Part shown: piece after piece, positions 6,901-15,360 of the stretch | Numbering within the stretch: position 1 is the stretch's first letter | How the letters are laid out: every line of letters begins with the position of its first letter | Source: Algoriphagus sp. NG3 | GTDB taxonomy: Bacteria; Bacteroidota; Bacteroidia; Cytophagales; Cyclobacteriaceae | NCBI RefSeq assembly: GCF_034119865.1 | Contig: NZ_CP139421.1 | Coordinates: 2,356,001-2,420,000, forward strand | Direction: 5' to 3' | Length of the DNA: 64,000 nucleotides | Program-made: the position numbers and the translations under genes | Notes under the pieces: model-generated | Database searches by the model: none | The model's input: only the letters and a program-made list of their open reading frames with translations | What the model was told of the DNA's origin: nothing

Positions 6901-9315
6901 CTGATTGGTGGCGTAGAACACGAGTTTCCCCTCTTCTATGGCCAGATTGGAGACTGTGAAATTTTTCTTGCCGCTTTGCCCTGCGATGTAGGTGAAATTA
7001 GAAAAATCTATATCGTCGTTCTTTTTCCAAATCTCCTGCTGATGCGCTCCAAATTCCGTCAATATTTCCTTGGAGGGGATAGGCCAATCCTCATCCCCAA
7101 AGGCCGTACGCATCTTTTCCCATAGTTTGATGTCCGAAAAATCATATTGTCCTTCAGGGTCTATAGGAAGTAGGTTCAGGATACCGGGGAAATTACAGAA
7201 GATCCCAAGCAGCTCTTTGGTGCTGTGCTTGATATCTATTTTCCCCAATAGTTTGATGAGGCTATCCTTCCCGAAGAGAACATACGGAATCCTGAACGAA
7301 CCGCCCAAAGGTGACCCGAGAAATACTCCGCGAAATCCAGCTGATTTATTCAGTTTCTGCCAGGTGTCCCCGTGATAAATACTAAAGTCCCTAACCAATA
7401 CCCCACCCATACTATGGGCTACTATTTTTATTGGCTGGTTTTTGGCCAGCAAATCCTTAACTCTCAGATCAAACGCAGCCGCGGTTTCCTTGAGTGGTTT
7501 TCTCCAATCAAACTGAAAAGTGACCACGTCATAAGTTTTGGCTAGGCGCTCACCCAAATTCCGGTAGGAAGTCTTGATAAGCGAGTGTGCCGTTAGCTCA
7601 CTCACTGGTTGGGGAAAAAGTGCCAATTCCGCTAATTGACCTTTAAAAAAACCTAGGTAATCTATCCATACCAGGTCATTATTTCCCTTAGGGACATAAG
7701 CCTTCCTGCCGATGTTGGAACCCATAATCCCAGGAATCAGTAATAAAACCGGCTTATTCCCACTGACGGTGTCCTCTAGGTAAGAACCGTGTTCAATCCC
7801 CAAAATCCCACGTTTTTTGGATTTGCTTCGCAGGGTGAATTCAGCTGGGATCACACCTGGGTCTGCTGATATTCCTGCAACTACCGCATTTAAAGTAGTG
7901 GGAGTACAGAAGTACTTGAAATGGTCAATTTTACCGCTTTGTTCTATAAAGATGCCCACTTGATCATCATTCCTGCGGGATCCCCATTTCATACTTTCCG
8001 TATCAACGACCAGATCATTTTTTCCCCTGAAGAAAAACTTACCCAGAAGCACCACTAGGGTTTTGAAACTCACGCTCAACTCTGAACTTCCTCCTACTAC
8101 TAGGAGAGGAAAGTTAATCTGTATATCAGAACTTTGGTTATTTAACACCTTGATAAATGGAGACTTAGGATTCATGGATTCAAGCCCCGGAAGAACATCC
8201 ACATCGTCCTTGCAAGCCACTGCTTCCATTATAAATTCCTTGAAAGCCACAAAAATTGGGTTGCCCACATGTCCTACTGCAAGACCTATAAGATTGAAGG
8301 TGACATTTAGGTAAATATTCAGCCTATTGGATGCCAAAGTGGTACCGTTTGCCGGCCCCGCCACACGGACCATTGAACGGACTCTTATCCCTCTACCAGT
8401 TATATTTTCTCTGATTTCCCTGATTACCTCCCGGTCTCTTATCCGGTCAGATTTCAGCAAGAGTGCGTCTTCGACCGGATCAAACCCCATAGGATCCGCA
8501 CAAAATCTAGCCAAAAGCTCTGCCAAAAGCCCTCCTCGTGATTGGCTCAAAAGATCCAGTTCTATGTTATCCGGAAGACTCTTCACCAAGCCCAGAATAT
8601 TTTCCAGTGGACTGGCTGTCAGTGATCTATGCTGAAAAGCCAGCAAATTCCCTTCTTTATACTTAGATGATTGACTACTACCATCAAAAAGATTCCGCCA
8701 ATCCCCTGAGTCTTTCAGATCTCCGAAGGAATTTTGGGTGGAAGAGGCTGTACCATGAAGCAACAATAAATAAGGGGAAGAAACATCGATCTTGGCGACA
8801 CCGGAAGGGTCAAATTCCAGACTACTCAACTCGATAGCAGTCGAACATCTAGTTAAGACCCCAAATTGTACCTGCTGATATTCCACTCCAGGAAAAGCCA
8901 GTTGTTTATTTTCCAGATTGGTAGCCATCTCCCGAATCTTGGGTTTGATGATTTTCTTTTTGACAAAAATCTTTACCAGTTTAATACCAATTTTCTTAAA
9001 AATGCCCCTATCCTGTTGATCAGATTCCAATTCATCAGGCAGATAGAATTCATCCCCATCGGCTGATCGCTTGACATCCTTGGGAAAAAGTGTGCGGATA
9101 GTCTCACTATCCCCCATCCATACGGTATCGTCCTCAAACTCAAACTCGATGATGGTCTGCTCGTCCATCTCAATGTTTTGCTCGGGGACATCACCCCTGG
9201 TAGGACTGACCACTGTAAAAGCCTGGCGAAGCCGGTATAAACCAAAGCCTGAGTCCTCACCCGTCACATAGGGAAGATGATCCTGTCCTTTAAGCTTTAT
9301 CTTCAAAATAGCCAT
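3934..9315 (-). CDS. CHAT-domain protein with two alpha/beta-hydrolase modules
   Basis: A 1793-residue protein without a signal peptide, so probably cytosolic. Module 1 (about 150-400) is hydrolase-like: LLLLHG with H187, then S-Q-S259-R-G-G, a GxSxG-type nucleophile elbow with Ser for the first Gly. Module 2 (about 515-790) is PGAP1/lipase-like: PGIMGS at 528-533, then A-H-S635-M-G-G. A middle region (about 900-1080) has THGDLKYSKYPVVAGHF with H927, then GVIIGLGPQGEL. I read it tentatively as macro- or M17-N-like. The CHAT domain (about 1245-1410) keeps the caspase-like His (LAGHG, H1331) and Cys (NCCYLG, C1372). The C-terminus is helical and TPR-like. Known CHAT proteins include proteases in bacterial conflict and cell-death systems; that role here is inference. 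Alternatives are a lipase or a regulator. The gene stands alone among repeats, with a perfect 15-bp inverted repeat upstream. Confidence 0.85.
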   Translation of the reverse strand: MAILKIKLKGQDHLPYVTGEDSGFGLYRLRQAFTVVSPTRGDVPEQNIEMDEQTIIEFEFEDDTVWMGDSETIRTLFPKDVKRSADGDEFYLPDELESDQQDRGIFKKIGIKLVKIFVKKKIIKPKIREMATNLENKQLAFPGVEYQQVQFGVLTRCSTAIELSSLEFDPSGVAKIDVSSPYLLLLHGTASSTQNSFGDLKDSGDWRNLFDGSSQSSKYKEGNLLAFQHRSLTASPLENILGLVKSLPDNIELDLLSQSRGGLLAELLARFCADPMGFDPVEDALLLKSDRIRDREVIREIRENITGRGIRVRSMVRVAGPANGTTLASNRLNIYLNVTFNLIGLAVGHVGNPIFVAFKEFIMEAVACKDDVDVLPGLESMNPKSPFIKVLNNQSSDIQINFPLLVVGGSSELSVSFKTLVVLLGKFFFRGKNDLVVDTESMKWGSRRNDDQVGIFIEQSGKIDHFKYFCTPTTLNAVVAGISADPGVIPAEFTLRSKSKKRGILGIEHGSYLEDTVSGNKPVLLLIPGIMGSNIGRKAYVPKGNNDLVWIDYLGFFKGQLAELALFPQPVSELTAHSLIKTSYRNLGERLAKTYDVVTFQFDWRKPLKETAAAFDLRVKDLLAKNQPIKIVAHSMGGVLVRDFSIYHGDTWQKLNKSAGFRGVFLGSPLGGSFRIPYVLFGKDSLIKLLGKIDIKHSTKELLGIFCNFPGILNLLPIDPEGQYDFSDIKLWEKMRTAFGDEDWPIPSKEILTEFGAHQQEIWKKNDDIDFSNFTYIAGQSGKKNFTVSNLAIEEGKLVFYATNQGDESVTWASGIPKSMRAGNQVYYANVTHGNLSKEKNLFTAIEELLIFGSTKRLQNSLPTSRGDQESFVPQEMEVFDISEENLVATILGIHQEEETWQDEKPINVLVTHGDLKYSKYPVVAGHFENDAILNAERAIDKHLNWELSRLHALGLYPGAIGSSQTVLSGSTLHSTFKGGVIIGLGPQGELSNYYLINSVEKGVSRYLTIKKEQDPEADSRQDFSLNGISFIAIANNFGGLSIESSIRAILTGVQRANRNIYEVYKGSIRGIEEVEIIELYHDRALTILKSVQRLSSDSQKDFNIVFHANGLKYSLGKQRRIPVDNSLDWWTRITISLVNRNYHQDENMEMIRMAITTDGASEKVEHIPSSDQTLDILLRQMTTRNQFSPEIAKAMFELLIPFQFKELIKQLNNINWVVDGATAAYPWEMLMESVDSDPLCVNMGMVRQLATSHSRMKIAKVPEPTALIIGDPILEGYMTQLPGARQEAEAVGTILRRQDYQTISLINAYAPDIVMALFSKNHKIIHLAGHGVFRYGDKNSTGMVIGHNTFLTPGQIAGMSSSAELVFVNCCYLGQMDNSAELMSQQSNKFAANIGTQLINNGARAVIVAGWAVDDAAALEFSMVFYKYMFAGYGFGKAIKEARRTIFKKFKNNTWGAFQCYGDPFFKLIIGGAGDSLNEDLCMEEIEIELENLLELMSANEFDHDYVSTRVEEMYRIAVEKSRSSSKILELAAGIYAGLTDYGKACASYRKLFESERAGYSVRAFEQYCNIRAKLAVRQYVDKKLEIDKALEVIETVIQELLDLSRLLGETGNRISLLGSAYKRKLQLTLLGGDEDFEALDLAISAYQSASERCNNSDPYPLCNWLVLLRLKMWLERKTYLSKAQKEGLTSLKKIYEDYSQNIKDSDDYWTIAHYAGLTLTTFLISKSSLRTESVTDAYSMLWKKAGHKGHKEAEIEQLEIIEAILNRISAEKSDTVRTVVLELKSALTEMD

Positions 9316-9406
9316 AGGTAAAAATCGTTAGGTTATAACTAAATTTTATATAACAATCATTCGCGATATCAGCCAATACTCAGTATATCGCCTAAATAAG
9401 TACTAT

Positions 9407-9443
9407 GGGTTGTAAAAAATCACCCCAGGATTTTTTACAACCC
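9407..9443. repeat. perfect 15-bp inverted repeat upstream of the CHAT gene
   Basis: GGGTTGTAAAAAATC (9407-9421) and its exact complement GATTTTTTACAACCC (9429-9443) with a 7-nt loop, about 92 bp upstream of the CHAT start codon. It could be an operator, a hairpin in the leader, or a terminator for transcription entering from the MITE side. There is no clear T-run outside the stem, which weakens the terminator reading. Confidence 0.75.
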
Positions 9444-9475
9444 CTTCAGCGCCGACCTAAATCCATGGCATATAC

Positions 9476-9742
9476 TAGGGCATGCTGAAAAACGCCAGTA
9501 ATAGATTAAAAGCTTTCATTTTGAATGATTAGCCCATTATTCATGCGAACGGTTTTTCAGCAAATGCAAGCCTTTTGACTACAATAGGTATTTATCCATG
9601 CACCGGAAACTCCCAGGACCGTGATTTTGATGCTAGCCTCAGCCATACCATCTTCTTCGTTGGCCTCATTCGAACTATAAGCATACATCATCACTCGGCC
9701 GCCTTGAAACTGGCATAGCTGAGACTTTTTCAGTAGGCCCTA
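9476..9742. mobile_element. MITE-like element, family 1, copy B
   Basis: Shares the left inverted repeat AGGGCATGCTGAAAAA (9477-9492) exactly with copy A and ends in TTTTTCAGTAGGCCCT (9726-9741), with TA at both outer edges. Interior blocks match copy A (GTTGGCCTCATTCGA, CACTCGGCCGCCTTGAA). It lacks the nested palindrome and so shows the empty site. Non-coding. Confidence 0.75.
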
Positions 9743-10116
9743 CTTACCATAGAATCCATTACAAATTAGGAAATATAACAGAATAATTAAGCATCATTAC
9801 AGAATAAAACAAACGAAAACAATCAAATAACAGAACATTTATTAGTTAAAGTGATTATATGACAGGACAGCATTTTGCTAGACCTTTGCATTACTGATCG
9901 TCATTGCGTACTCTAAACCTGCCAGGTTTTCCTGTTGGGGGCGCTAAATAACCAGCTTTTTTTGCCAGACCTGAAGATGTAAACCTGGCAGGTTTTTATG
10001 GAACACCGGAATCCACGGATCAACTGGTCACACGTTCACAGAAAACAAGAGGATATGGCTAGATGATACTCTCTGGAATACAACATAGAGAAGTTGTTTA
10101 ATCCAGAGAGATGGAT
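9743..10116. other. gene-free gap with a paired palindrome repeat
   Basis: No coding frame. Two related palindromes, AAACCTGCCAGGTTTT (9915-9930) and AAACCTGGCAGGTTTTT (from 9981), flank a 50-bp spacer. ATTACTGATCG at about 9891 recalls the flank of the GTGCC-type REP arrays. The rest is A+T-rich and featureless. Confidence 0.55.
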
Positions 10117-10515
10117 CTATTCTATTGTATAACCAACATAAAAATCTATTTGAGCCTTTCTGTTCCTTGGAATCTCCCCAGTATTGATTTCTACCATCAG
10201 CCTTTCCCAATAATTTCCTGCACGTTGACAACTTAAACTGTATGCTCCTGCTGTGGTTTTTAGAGAGTAGAAACCACTGGTATCAGTCTTGCTGGCCAGG
10301 TCGGAATTTTTCATCCGCACTTCAAATTCATTGTCTAAATAAGTATGGTTGTCAAGGGAGTTTATTCTATACACATTCCCGAAAATCTCTATGGAATCAT
10401 TGAGCGGAGCATCTGTAATGGATACAATCTCTGCTCTACCCTCAACAAATTCTCTATCCACGCAGGACATAGCTAGAAGTAAAGATGAAAGCATCAAAAA
10501 TCTCAAAATTTGCAT
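10117..10515 (-). CDS. small lipoprotein with a carboxypeptidase-regulatory-like fold
   Basis: 132 residues with a lipoprotein signal ending in LAMSC (lipidated C18), so it is probably anchored to the inner or outer membrane facing the periplasm or the surface. The mature part resembles a short beta-sandwich such as carboxypeptidase-regulatory or transthyretin-like domains, judged from the pattern KTDTSGFYSLKTTAGAYSLSC. The assignment is weak and no enzyme motif is visible. It lies downstream of the tricorn-type protease on the same strand, but a terminator separates them, so it is probably transcribed alone. Confidence 0.7.
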   Translation of the reverse strand: MQILRFLMLSSLLLAMSCVDREFVEGRAEIVSITDAPLNDSIEIFGNVYRINSLDNHTYLDNEFEVRMKNSDLASKTDTSGFYSLKTTAGAYSLSCQRAGNYWERLMVEINTGEIPRNRKAQIDFYVGYTIE

Positions 10516-10602
10516 AGTCTGTGTATTTTCATTCTAATTTACCGGAAACACCGAATAGAAACAAACACCTATTTATCAATTAATTACGACACAAACTTTC
10601 TT

Positions 10603-10644
10603 AAAAAAAGCCCCCTTCGGACAAACTTTCCAAAGAGGGCTTTT
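10603..10644 (-). terminator. terminator downstream of the tricorn-type protease gene
   Basis: On the minus strand, AAAAGCCCTCTTTGG pairs with CCGAAGGGGGCTTTTTTT around a short loop, leaving a T-run. It lies between the protease stop (10808) and the lipoprotein start (10515). Confidence 0.7.
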
Positions 10645-10807
10645 AAGTAATAAAAGGTAAATCTACTAATCAGGGACTAATGTTTTTCTTAAGAACAAAA
10701 AGTACCTGATAAACCTGAGGTTAGCCAGTAGCAAGCTAAAAACCAGCTTATCCATCAAAAACCGATGGTATAAACCTAATCGGTTTTGGTTAACAATACA
10801 CTGTTTT

Positions 10808-13800
10808 TTAATTTCTGTCCTCGTAGGCCGGCCTTGCAGGCATTTTAAAGCGATCAGTACTGTTTAAAAGCCGTAGAACTTCCTGAATTGCCGCTTCTAG
10901 CTGGGCATCAGTACCCTTAGCCAGGCTTTCAAAATCCTCAACCACTTCCAAATCTGGATCTACCCCATAACCTTCTTTGAACCAGGTACCATCAGGATCA
11001 TACATCCTAAAGGTAGGTACAGTCACCGAACCGCCGTCAATCAAACTTGGGGCTCCGGAAATACCGATCAGCCCTCCCCAGGTGCGGGTACCGATGAGTG
11101 GACCGATTTCTCTCTTGCGGAAATAGTCCGGGAATGCATCTCCTCCAGAACCAGAAAACCCGTTGATAAGCATCACCTTGGGACCAAAGTTTCCAGAAGG
11201 TGGCCATGCCCAATCCTGCCCGTCACGAACTGCCCAGAATGCAAGAGGCTTCCGATCAAGTAGCTCTACAAATCGATCGGGAATCTGACCTCCATTATTG
11301 AATCGCTCATCGATGATCATTCCTTCTTTTTCCATTTGCCCATAGAACTGACGGAACAATTCATTCTGGCCATCAACTCCAGTACTAGGCACGAAGATGT
11401 AGCCGATCTTCCCGTCCGTGGCCTCATCCACCCTGGTACGGAAACCATTGATCCAGGACAGATTACGAAGCCTGGCTTCAGACCTTAGTGGCTCCACCAA
11501 CACAGTTTTAGCTCCGTTTTGTGAGGCTGAACTGTTCACTGTAAGTTGAACAGTTTTCCCAGCCAGTCCCTGGAAGGCGGCAAAAATGGATTTACTGGTA
11601 TCAATAGTCTGGCCATTGACTGCAAGTATATAATCCCCTTCTTTCACATCCACACCCGGTCTGCTTAGCGGTGAGCGTACTTCGACATCCCATGGAGCTC
11701 CATTGATGATCTTCGCAATTTTATAGGCTCCATTTTCCAGGGTGAAATCAGCTCCAAGATAGCCTACAGAAAGGCTTGGTCCGGAATCCAAGTCTCCTCC
11801 ACCATTGTAGGTGTGGGAAGCGTTAAGCTCGGCGATCAAGTCGCCAATGATGATGTTCACATCTCTTCTGGAGCCAGCCTGGTCAACTAATTCGCCGTAG
11901 CGATTTCGCATCAGATCCCAATCTACTCCATGCATAGTAGAATCATAAAAATAGTCCCTTTCGAATCTCCAAACATCATTGAAGATCTGCTTCCATTCCT
12001 CAGCAGGAACAACTGTCATCTGCATATCGGCCAGAGGTACGGTTTCCTCGATTTTCTGTCCCGGAGCCGGATCTATTACGGCAAGTTTTCCTTGGGAGAA
12101 AACCATCACCTTTTTCCGGTCAGCAGAAAGTGAAAAGCCACCCACTCCATCGATCACGGTCTTGGATTCCTCCTCTTCAAAGTCATACAATTCCAGTTTG
12201 CTTTTTGATCCATCCCCTTCCCCGGTGTTGGGATAGCGAACATATAAGAGTTTACCTTTAAGCGAAGCTAGACCACCTATGTTGCCGGAAGGGATGTCCA
12301 GCATCTCTATCCTATTCTCGAATGCAGTGGTTTCGAACGCTATTCCTTTGGGCTCTTCCTTCTCCTTCTTTTTCCCGTTTTCCTCTTTCTCTTCTGCCTT
12401 CTCCTCTTCCAGATTGATCTCGTCATTTTCAAGAGCTATCAGAGAAGGAATTGAGTTATCCAAAGTTCCCACAGCCACTCCAGTGGTATTGGAATAGATA
12501 AACGTATTGTCTAAATCCGAATATTGGGGATCAAAGTTCCTGTTGGTGGTAAAGAAAAGATACTTCCCGTCTTCACTGAATGTAGGATTCTGGTCAGCAT
12601 AGAAACCCGAGGTGATTTGTGAGGTTTTGCCAGATTTAGTATCAAAAACGTACAGTTCAGCAGTAGCTCTGTTTTTCTTAGAGAGGCTATAAGCTACGTA
12701 TCGATTATCCGGAGACCAGCTTACACTAAAACCCTGGAGATTACCTTCAAACATATACTTTCCTTGATCTATCACTTGAACAACTCCTGAGATAGCATCT
12801 ATCAGCATAACTTGCATTGCCTGGTTGACGCTCACCATATTTTTACTGTCCGGAGACCAGTAGATGTTGTACCCGAAACCTTTCTTGAAATTGGTCAAAG
12901 TCTTGGTTTCGCCGTCAGCAGCCAATGATTTAGTGGTCAGTTGATATTCACCGGTAGCATCTGACCAGTAGGCGATTTTTTTGCCATCAGGAGCTATTTC
13001 AGGATATCGCTCAGCCACTCCAGAGGTATTGCTCAGGTTGGTGACAAAGCCTTTCTTGGCTGGAAGGTTAAAGATCTCACCCCGTGCGTTGGCGATGACA
13101 CGGTTTCCATCAGGAGAAATACTGGCCGACATGAGACCTGACTCCACACTTACGATTTTGGGGATCATAGGCTTTTGGTCTGAAATGATCTGTATCTCTA
13201 CTCGCTTGGACTGCCCGGAAGCCAGGTCAAAGAGGTATAAACTTCCTCCTGCCTCAAAAACGATCTCTTTATCACTATTGGAGGGGAATGTGATATCAAA
13301 ATCAGTAAACTCGGTCAACTGGATGTTTTCTTTGGTTTTAAGATCATATTTCCAGAGGTTGTTTCTCTTCTCCGGTCCATTATCAGACATGTAATATACC
13401 GCATCACCTATCCACATGGGCAGTTCATCGTTGGCAGCGTTGTCTGTGATGTTCTCAGTTTTATAAGATGTCAAATCAAAAATAAGTATGTCAGGTGCTG
13501 TTCCCCCACGGTACCTTTTCCAATTGCGGTTTACCCTACTTCGGTCAGTGTACGCAAACTTCTTCCCATCTGGAGAATAAGACGCAAACTCACCATATGG
13601 CACGGGCAGCTTGCCAGGCAATCCTCCAGTCACTGGTACTGTATAGAATTGATTAAAGCGCTCCTTGCCACTTTCCCTTCCTGAGGTAAACAAGATGGAT
13701 TGTCCATCAGGAGTCCAGCCCTGCACATAATCAGGCATACCATGATAAGTAAGACGGGTAGGCACTCCTCCAGAAGCTGGCATTACATACACATCAACAT

Positions 13801-14053
13801 TTCCATTGTAATTGGCAGAAAAAGCAATCTGCTTCCCATCCGGAGAAAATCTTGGATACATTTCAGGTCCAGCGGGGGAAGTGAGCCGCTGGGCGACGCC
13901 CCCTTCTTTGTCCACTACCCAAATATCGTCTCCGTAGGTGAACGTAATTTGTGTTTCTGATACATCGGGCAACTGCATTAGCCTGGCGTCCGTTTGGGCC
14001 TGACTTAGCATGGGACTTGCCATAATAGACAAGCAAAGAATAAGTTTTCTCAT
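10808..14053 (-). CDS. tricorn-like S41 family serine protease
   Basis: 1081 residues with a cleavable signal peptide (about 1-19, ending SQAQ), so the enzyme is exported to the periplasm. Order: beta-propeller repeats of the TolB/WD40 type (about 25-540, recurring PDGKKI-type strands); a charged linker rich in E and K (about 545-575); the tricorn core; a PDZ-like region (GDYILAVNGQ, about 805); and the S41 catalytic domain. Tricorn catalytic positions are conserved: S746-H747 in NASHTY, and nucleophile S969 in GFSGSGGDAFPDYF. The numbering nearly equals that of Thermoplasma tricorn (S745, H746, S965). The family degrades peptides of proteasome-product size; the role in Bacteroidota is not established, and general periplasmic peptide turnover is my inference. 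Confidence 0.93.
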   Translation of the reverse strand: MRKLILCLSIMASPMLSQAQTDARLMQLPDVSETQITFTYGDDIWVVDKEGGVAQRLTSPAGPEMYPRFSPDGKQIAFSANYNGNVDVYVMPASGGVPTRLTYHGMPDYVQGWTPDGQSILFTSGRESGKERFNQFYTVPVTGGLPGKLPVPYGEFASYSPDGKKFAYTDRSRVNRNWKRYRGGTAPDILIFDLTSYKTENITDNAANDELPMWIGDAVYYMSDNGPEKRNNLWKYDLKTKENIQLTEFTDFDITFPSNSDKEIVFEAGGSLYLFDLASGQSKRVEIQIISDQKPMIPKIVSVESGLMSASISPDGNRVIANARGEIFNLPAKKGFVTNLSNTSGVAERYPEIAPDGKKIAYWSDATGEYQLTTKSLAADGETKTLTNFKKGFGYNIYWSPDSKNMVSVNQAMQVMLIDAISGVVQVIDQGKYMFEGNLQGFSVSWSPDNRYVAYSLSKKNRATAELYVFDTKSGKTSQITSGFYADQNPTFSEDGKYLFFTTNRNFDPQYSDLDNTFIYSNTTGVAVGTLDNSIPSLIALENDEINLEEEKAEEKEENGKKKEKEEPKGIAFETTAFENRIEMLDIPSGNIGGLASLKGKLLYVRYPNTGEGDGSKSKLELYDFEEEESKTVIDGVGGFSLSADRKKVMVFSQGKLAVIDPAPGQKIEETVPLADMQMTVVPAEEWKQIFNDVWRFERDYFYDSTMHGVDWDLMRNRYGELVDQAGSRRDVNIIIGDLIAELNASHTYNGGGDLDSGPSLSVGYLGADFTLENGAYKIAKIINGAPWDVEVRSPLSRPGVDVKEGDYILAVNGQTIDTSKSIFAAFQGLAGKTVQLTVNSSASQNGAKTVLVEPLRSEARLRNLSWINGFRTRVDEATDGKIGYIFVPSTGVDGQNELFRQFYGQMEKEGMIIDERFNNGGQIPDRFVELLDRKPLAFWAVRDGQDWAWPPSGNFGPKVMLINGFSGSGGDAFPDYFRKREIGPLIGTRTWGGLIGISGAPSLIDGGSVTVPTFRMYDPDGTWFKEGYGVDPDLEVVEDFESLAKGTDAQLEAAIQEVLRLLNSTDRFKMPARPAYEDRN

Positions 14054-14331
14054 AGAAAGTAATTAGTTGGATTTAAGTACATAATAGGTCTTAGGGTTAT
14101 CTATTTTGTATTCCGTCTCAAAGAGACAGGTCGTTATTTTTCTATTGATCAGCATGGAAAAAATTTCTGAGTAGGTACAAGTTATAGAAAAAACAGTACC
14201 ATTTGGCATATCAAGATCTTAAGTAGCTGACAATAAACCAGGTGAACAAATCGGACCATTCCCACCTGTTCCATAAGCGAACAGTATTTACGTTCGATAT
14301 CACACAATCCACTCCTTTAGCTTAAAATATT

Positions 14332-15066
14332 TTGAAAGGTTTTTCGTCTAGGAAAAAGACAATTATTGAAAATCAGCCTAACCGGTACAGCACATTGAGT
14401 TTAAGGATTATCACCATTCCCCTATTGTTTTTCGCTAAAAGCTTACTAGCCCAAACATGGATCCCCTCTGATTACAAGCGCTTTACTCCAACCCAATTTT
14501 TCCAGTTGGCTGCTGTCCATGAAACCATCAATTACAGGCAGCTTGACAGGGGCCTGTTGCAGGCGGCGATGTTCCATGTCACCAATGAAGAACGTATCAA
14601 GCATGGGTTGCAACCATTTGAGTACTCAGCCACAATAGAAAAAGTGGCTTCCGACCATGCTGCTGATATGGTGAAACATAACTTCTATGGGCATATCAGT
14701 ACTGTAAAAGGCAAAAAAACAATCAGCGATAGACTTGCCCTGGAGGGGATAAAGAAGACTTATTTCGGCGAAAATATCAGTTCAAGCATAGGTTTGCAGT
14801 ATCAGGAAGGCAGGAAAATCAATATTCCGAAAAGTGGGGGCACGTACACCTATGCCTCTTCCAGACGTGAGGTGATTCTCCCACATACCTATTTGAGCTA
14901 TGCCCGGGAAGCGGTGAAACTCTGGATGAACTCCCCTCCCCACAGAAAGAACATCCTGAACACGAATTTCACCCAGCTGGGATGTGGAGCCCAGAGCTAT
15001 AGAAACGTCGATTCCTACAATGTCCCGTACCTCATGGGCGTTCAGTGTTTTGGCAGTGAGAAGTAA
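14332..15066 (+). CDS. secreted CAP-domain (SCP/PR-1-like) protein
   Basis: Up to 244 residues. A hydrophobic signal segment (LRIITIPLLFFAKSLLAQT) is followed by a CAP domain with the usual landmarks: NEERIKHGLQPFEYS, DHAADMVKHNFYGH, YFGENI, and a C-terminal EAVKLWMNSPPHRKNILN. CAP proteins are extracytoplasmic; enzymatic function is debated, and some bind lipids or cell wall. The longest frame starts at TTG 14332, but a second in-frame TTG at 14395 would give a signal peptide of normal length, and the sequence ATATTTTG overlapping 14332 could be a -7 promoter element. The later start is therefore plausible. There is no operon partner. Confidence 0.88.
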   Translation: MKGFSSRKKTIIENQPNRYSTLSLRIITIPLLFFAKSLLAQTWIPSDYKRFTPTQFFQLAAVHETINYRQLDRGLLQAAMFHVTNEERIKHGLQPFEYSATIEKVASDHAADMVKHNFYGHISTVKGKKTISDRLALEGIKKTYFGENISSSIGLQYQEGRKINIPKSGGTYTYASSRREVILPHTYLSYAREAVKLWMNSPPHRKNILNTNFTQLGCGAQSYRNVDSYNVPYLMGVQCFGSEK

Positions 15067-15079
15067 TCCTTTTATATTT

Positions 15080-15250
15080 AATATGATTATCCGCAATGAT
15101 GTCAGTCACCTTAGATCCTTTGCTGGTCTGGTCGGAAGACCGATGATGCCTGCCTTCCGGCAGGCAGGGAAGACCGAAGCAGTGTCAAGGTTTACCATAT
15201 CCTATGTTGCTTTTGACTATTTACTGTCAGGAAAGCGTATATACATATTG
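15080..15250. mobile_element. MITE-like element, family 2, copy 2
   Basis: The clearest family 2 edges in the window: ATATGATTATCCGC (15081-15094) and GCGTATATACATATT (15235-15249), near-complementary. It contains a palindrome with arms CCTGCCT/AGGCAGG at 15149-15168 between two GAAGACCGA blocks. Non-coding. Confidence 0.65.
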
Positions 15251-15360
15251 TTTAAAATCTGGATAGAAAGTAGCTGGACAGAGTCAAATTTAATAGTTAG
15301 ATTTTTTATTGGATTTCCTGCACAATTTCGGGAAATTACATCACACAAACTTTGACCATC

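Noticed and set aside
4936..9271. Several 60-100-codon frames opposite the CHAT gene
   Set aside because: They are the usual antisense shadows of a long coding sequence, without starts, signals or motifs of their own.
10028..10231. 67-codon minus-strand frame overlapping the small lipoprotein
   Set aside because: It overlaps a gene with a clear lipobox in another frame and has low-quality sequence.
14982..15355. 123-codon plus-strand frame overlapping the end of the CAP gene
   Set aside because: It covers a family 2 repeat copy and has no start or domain of its own.
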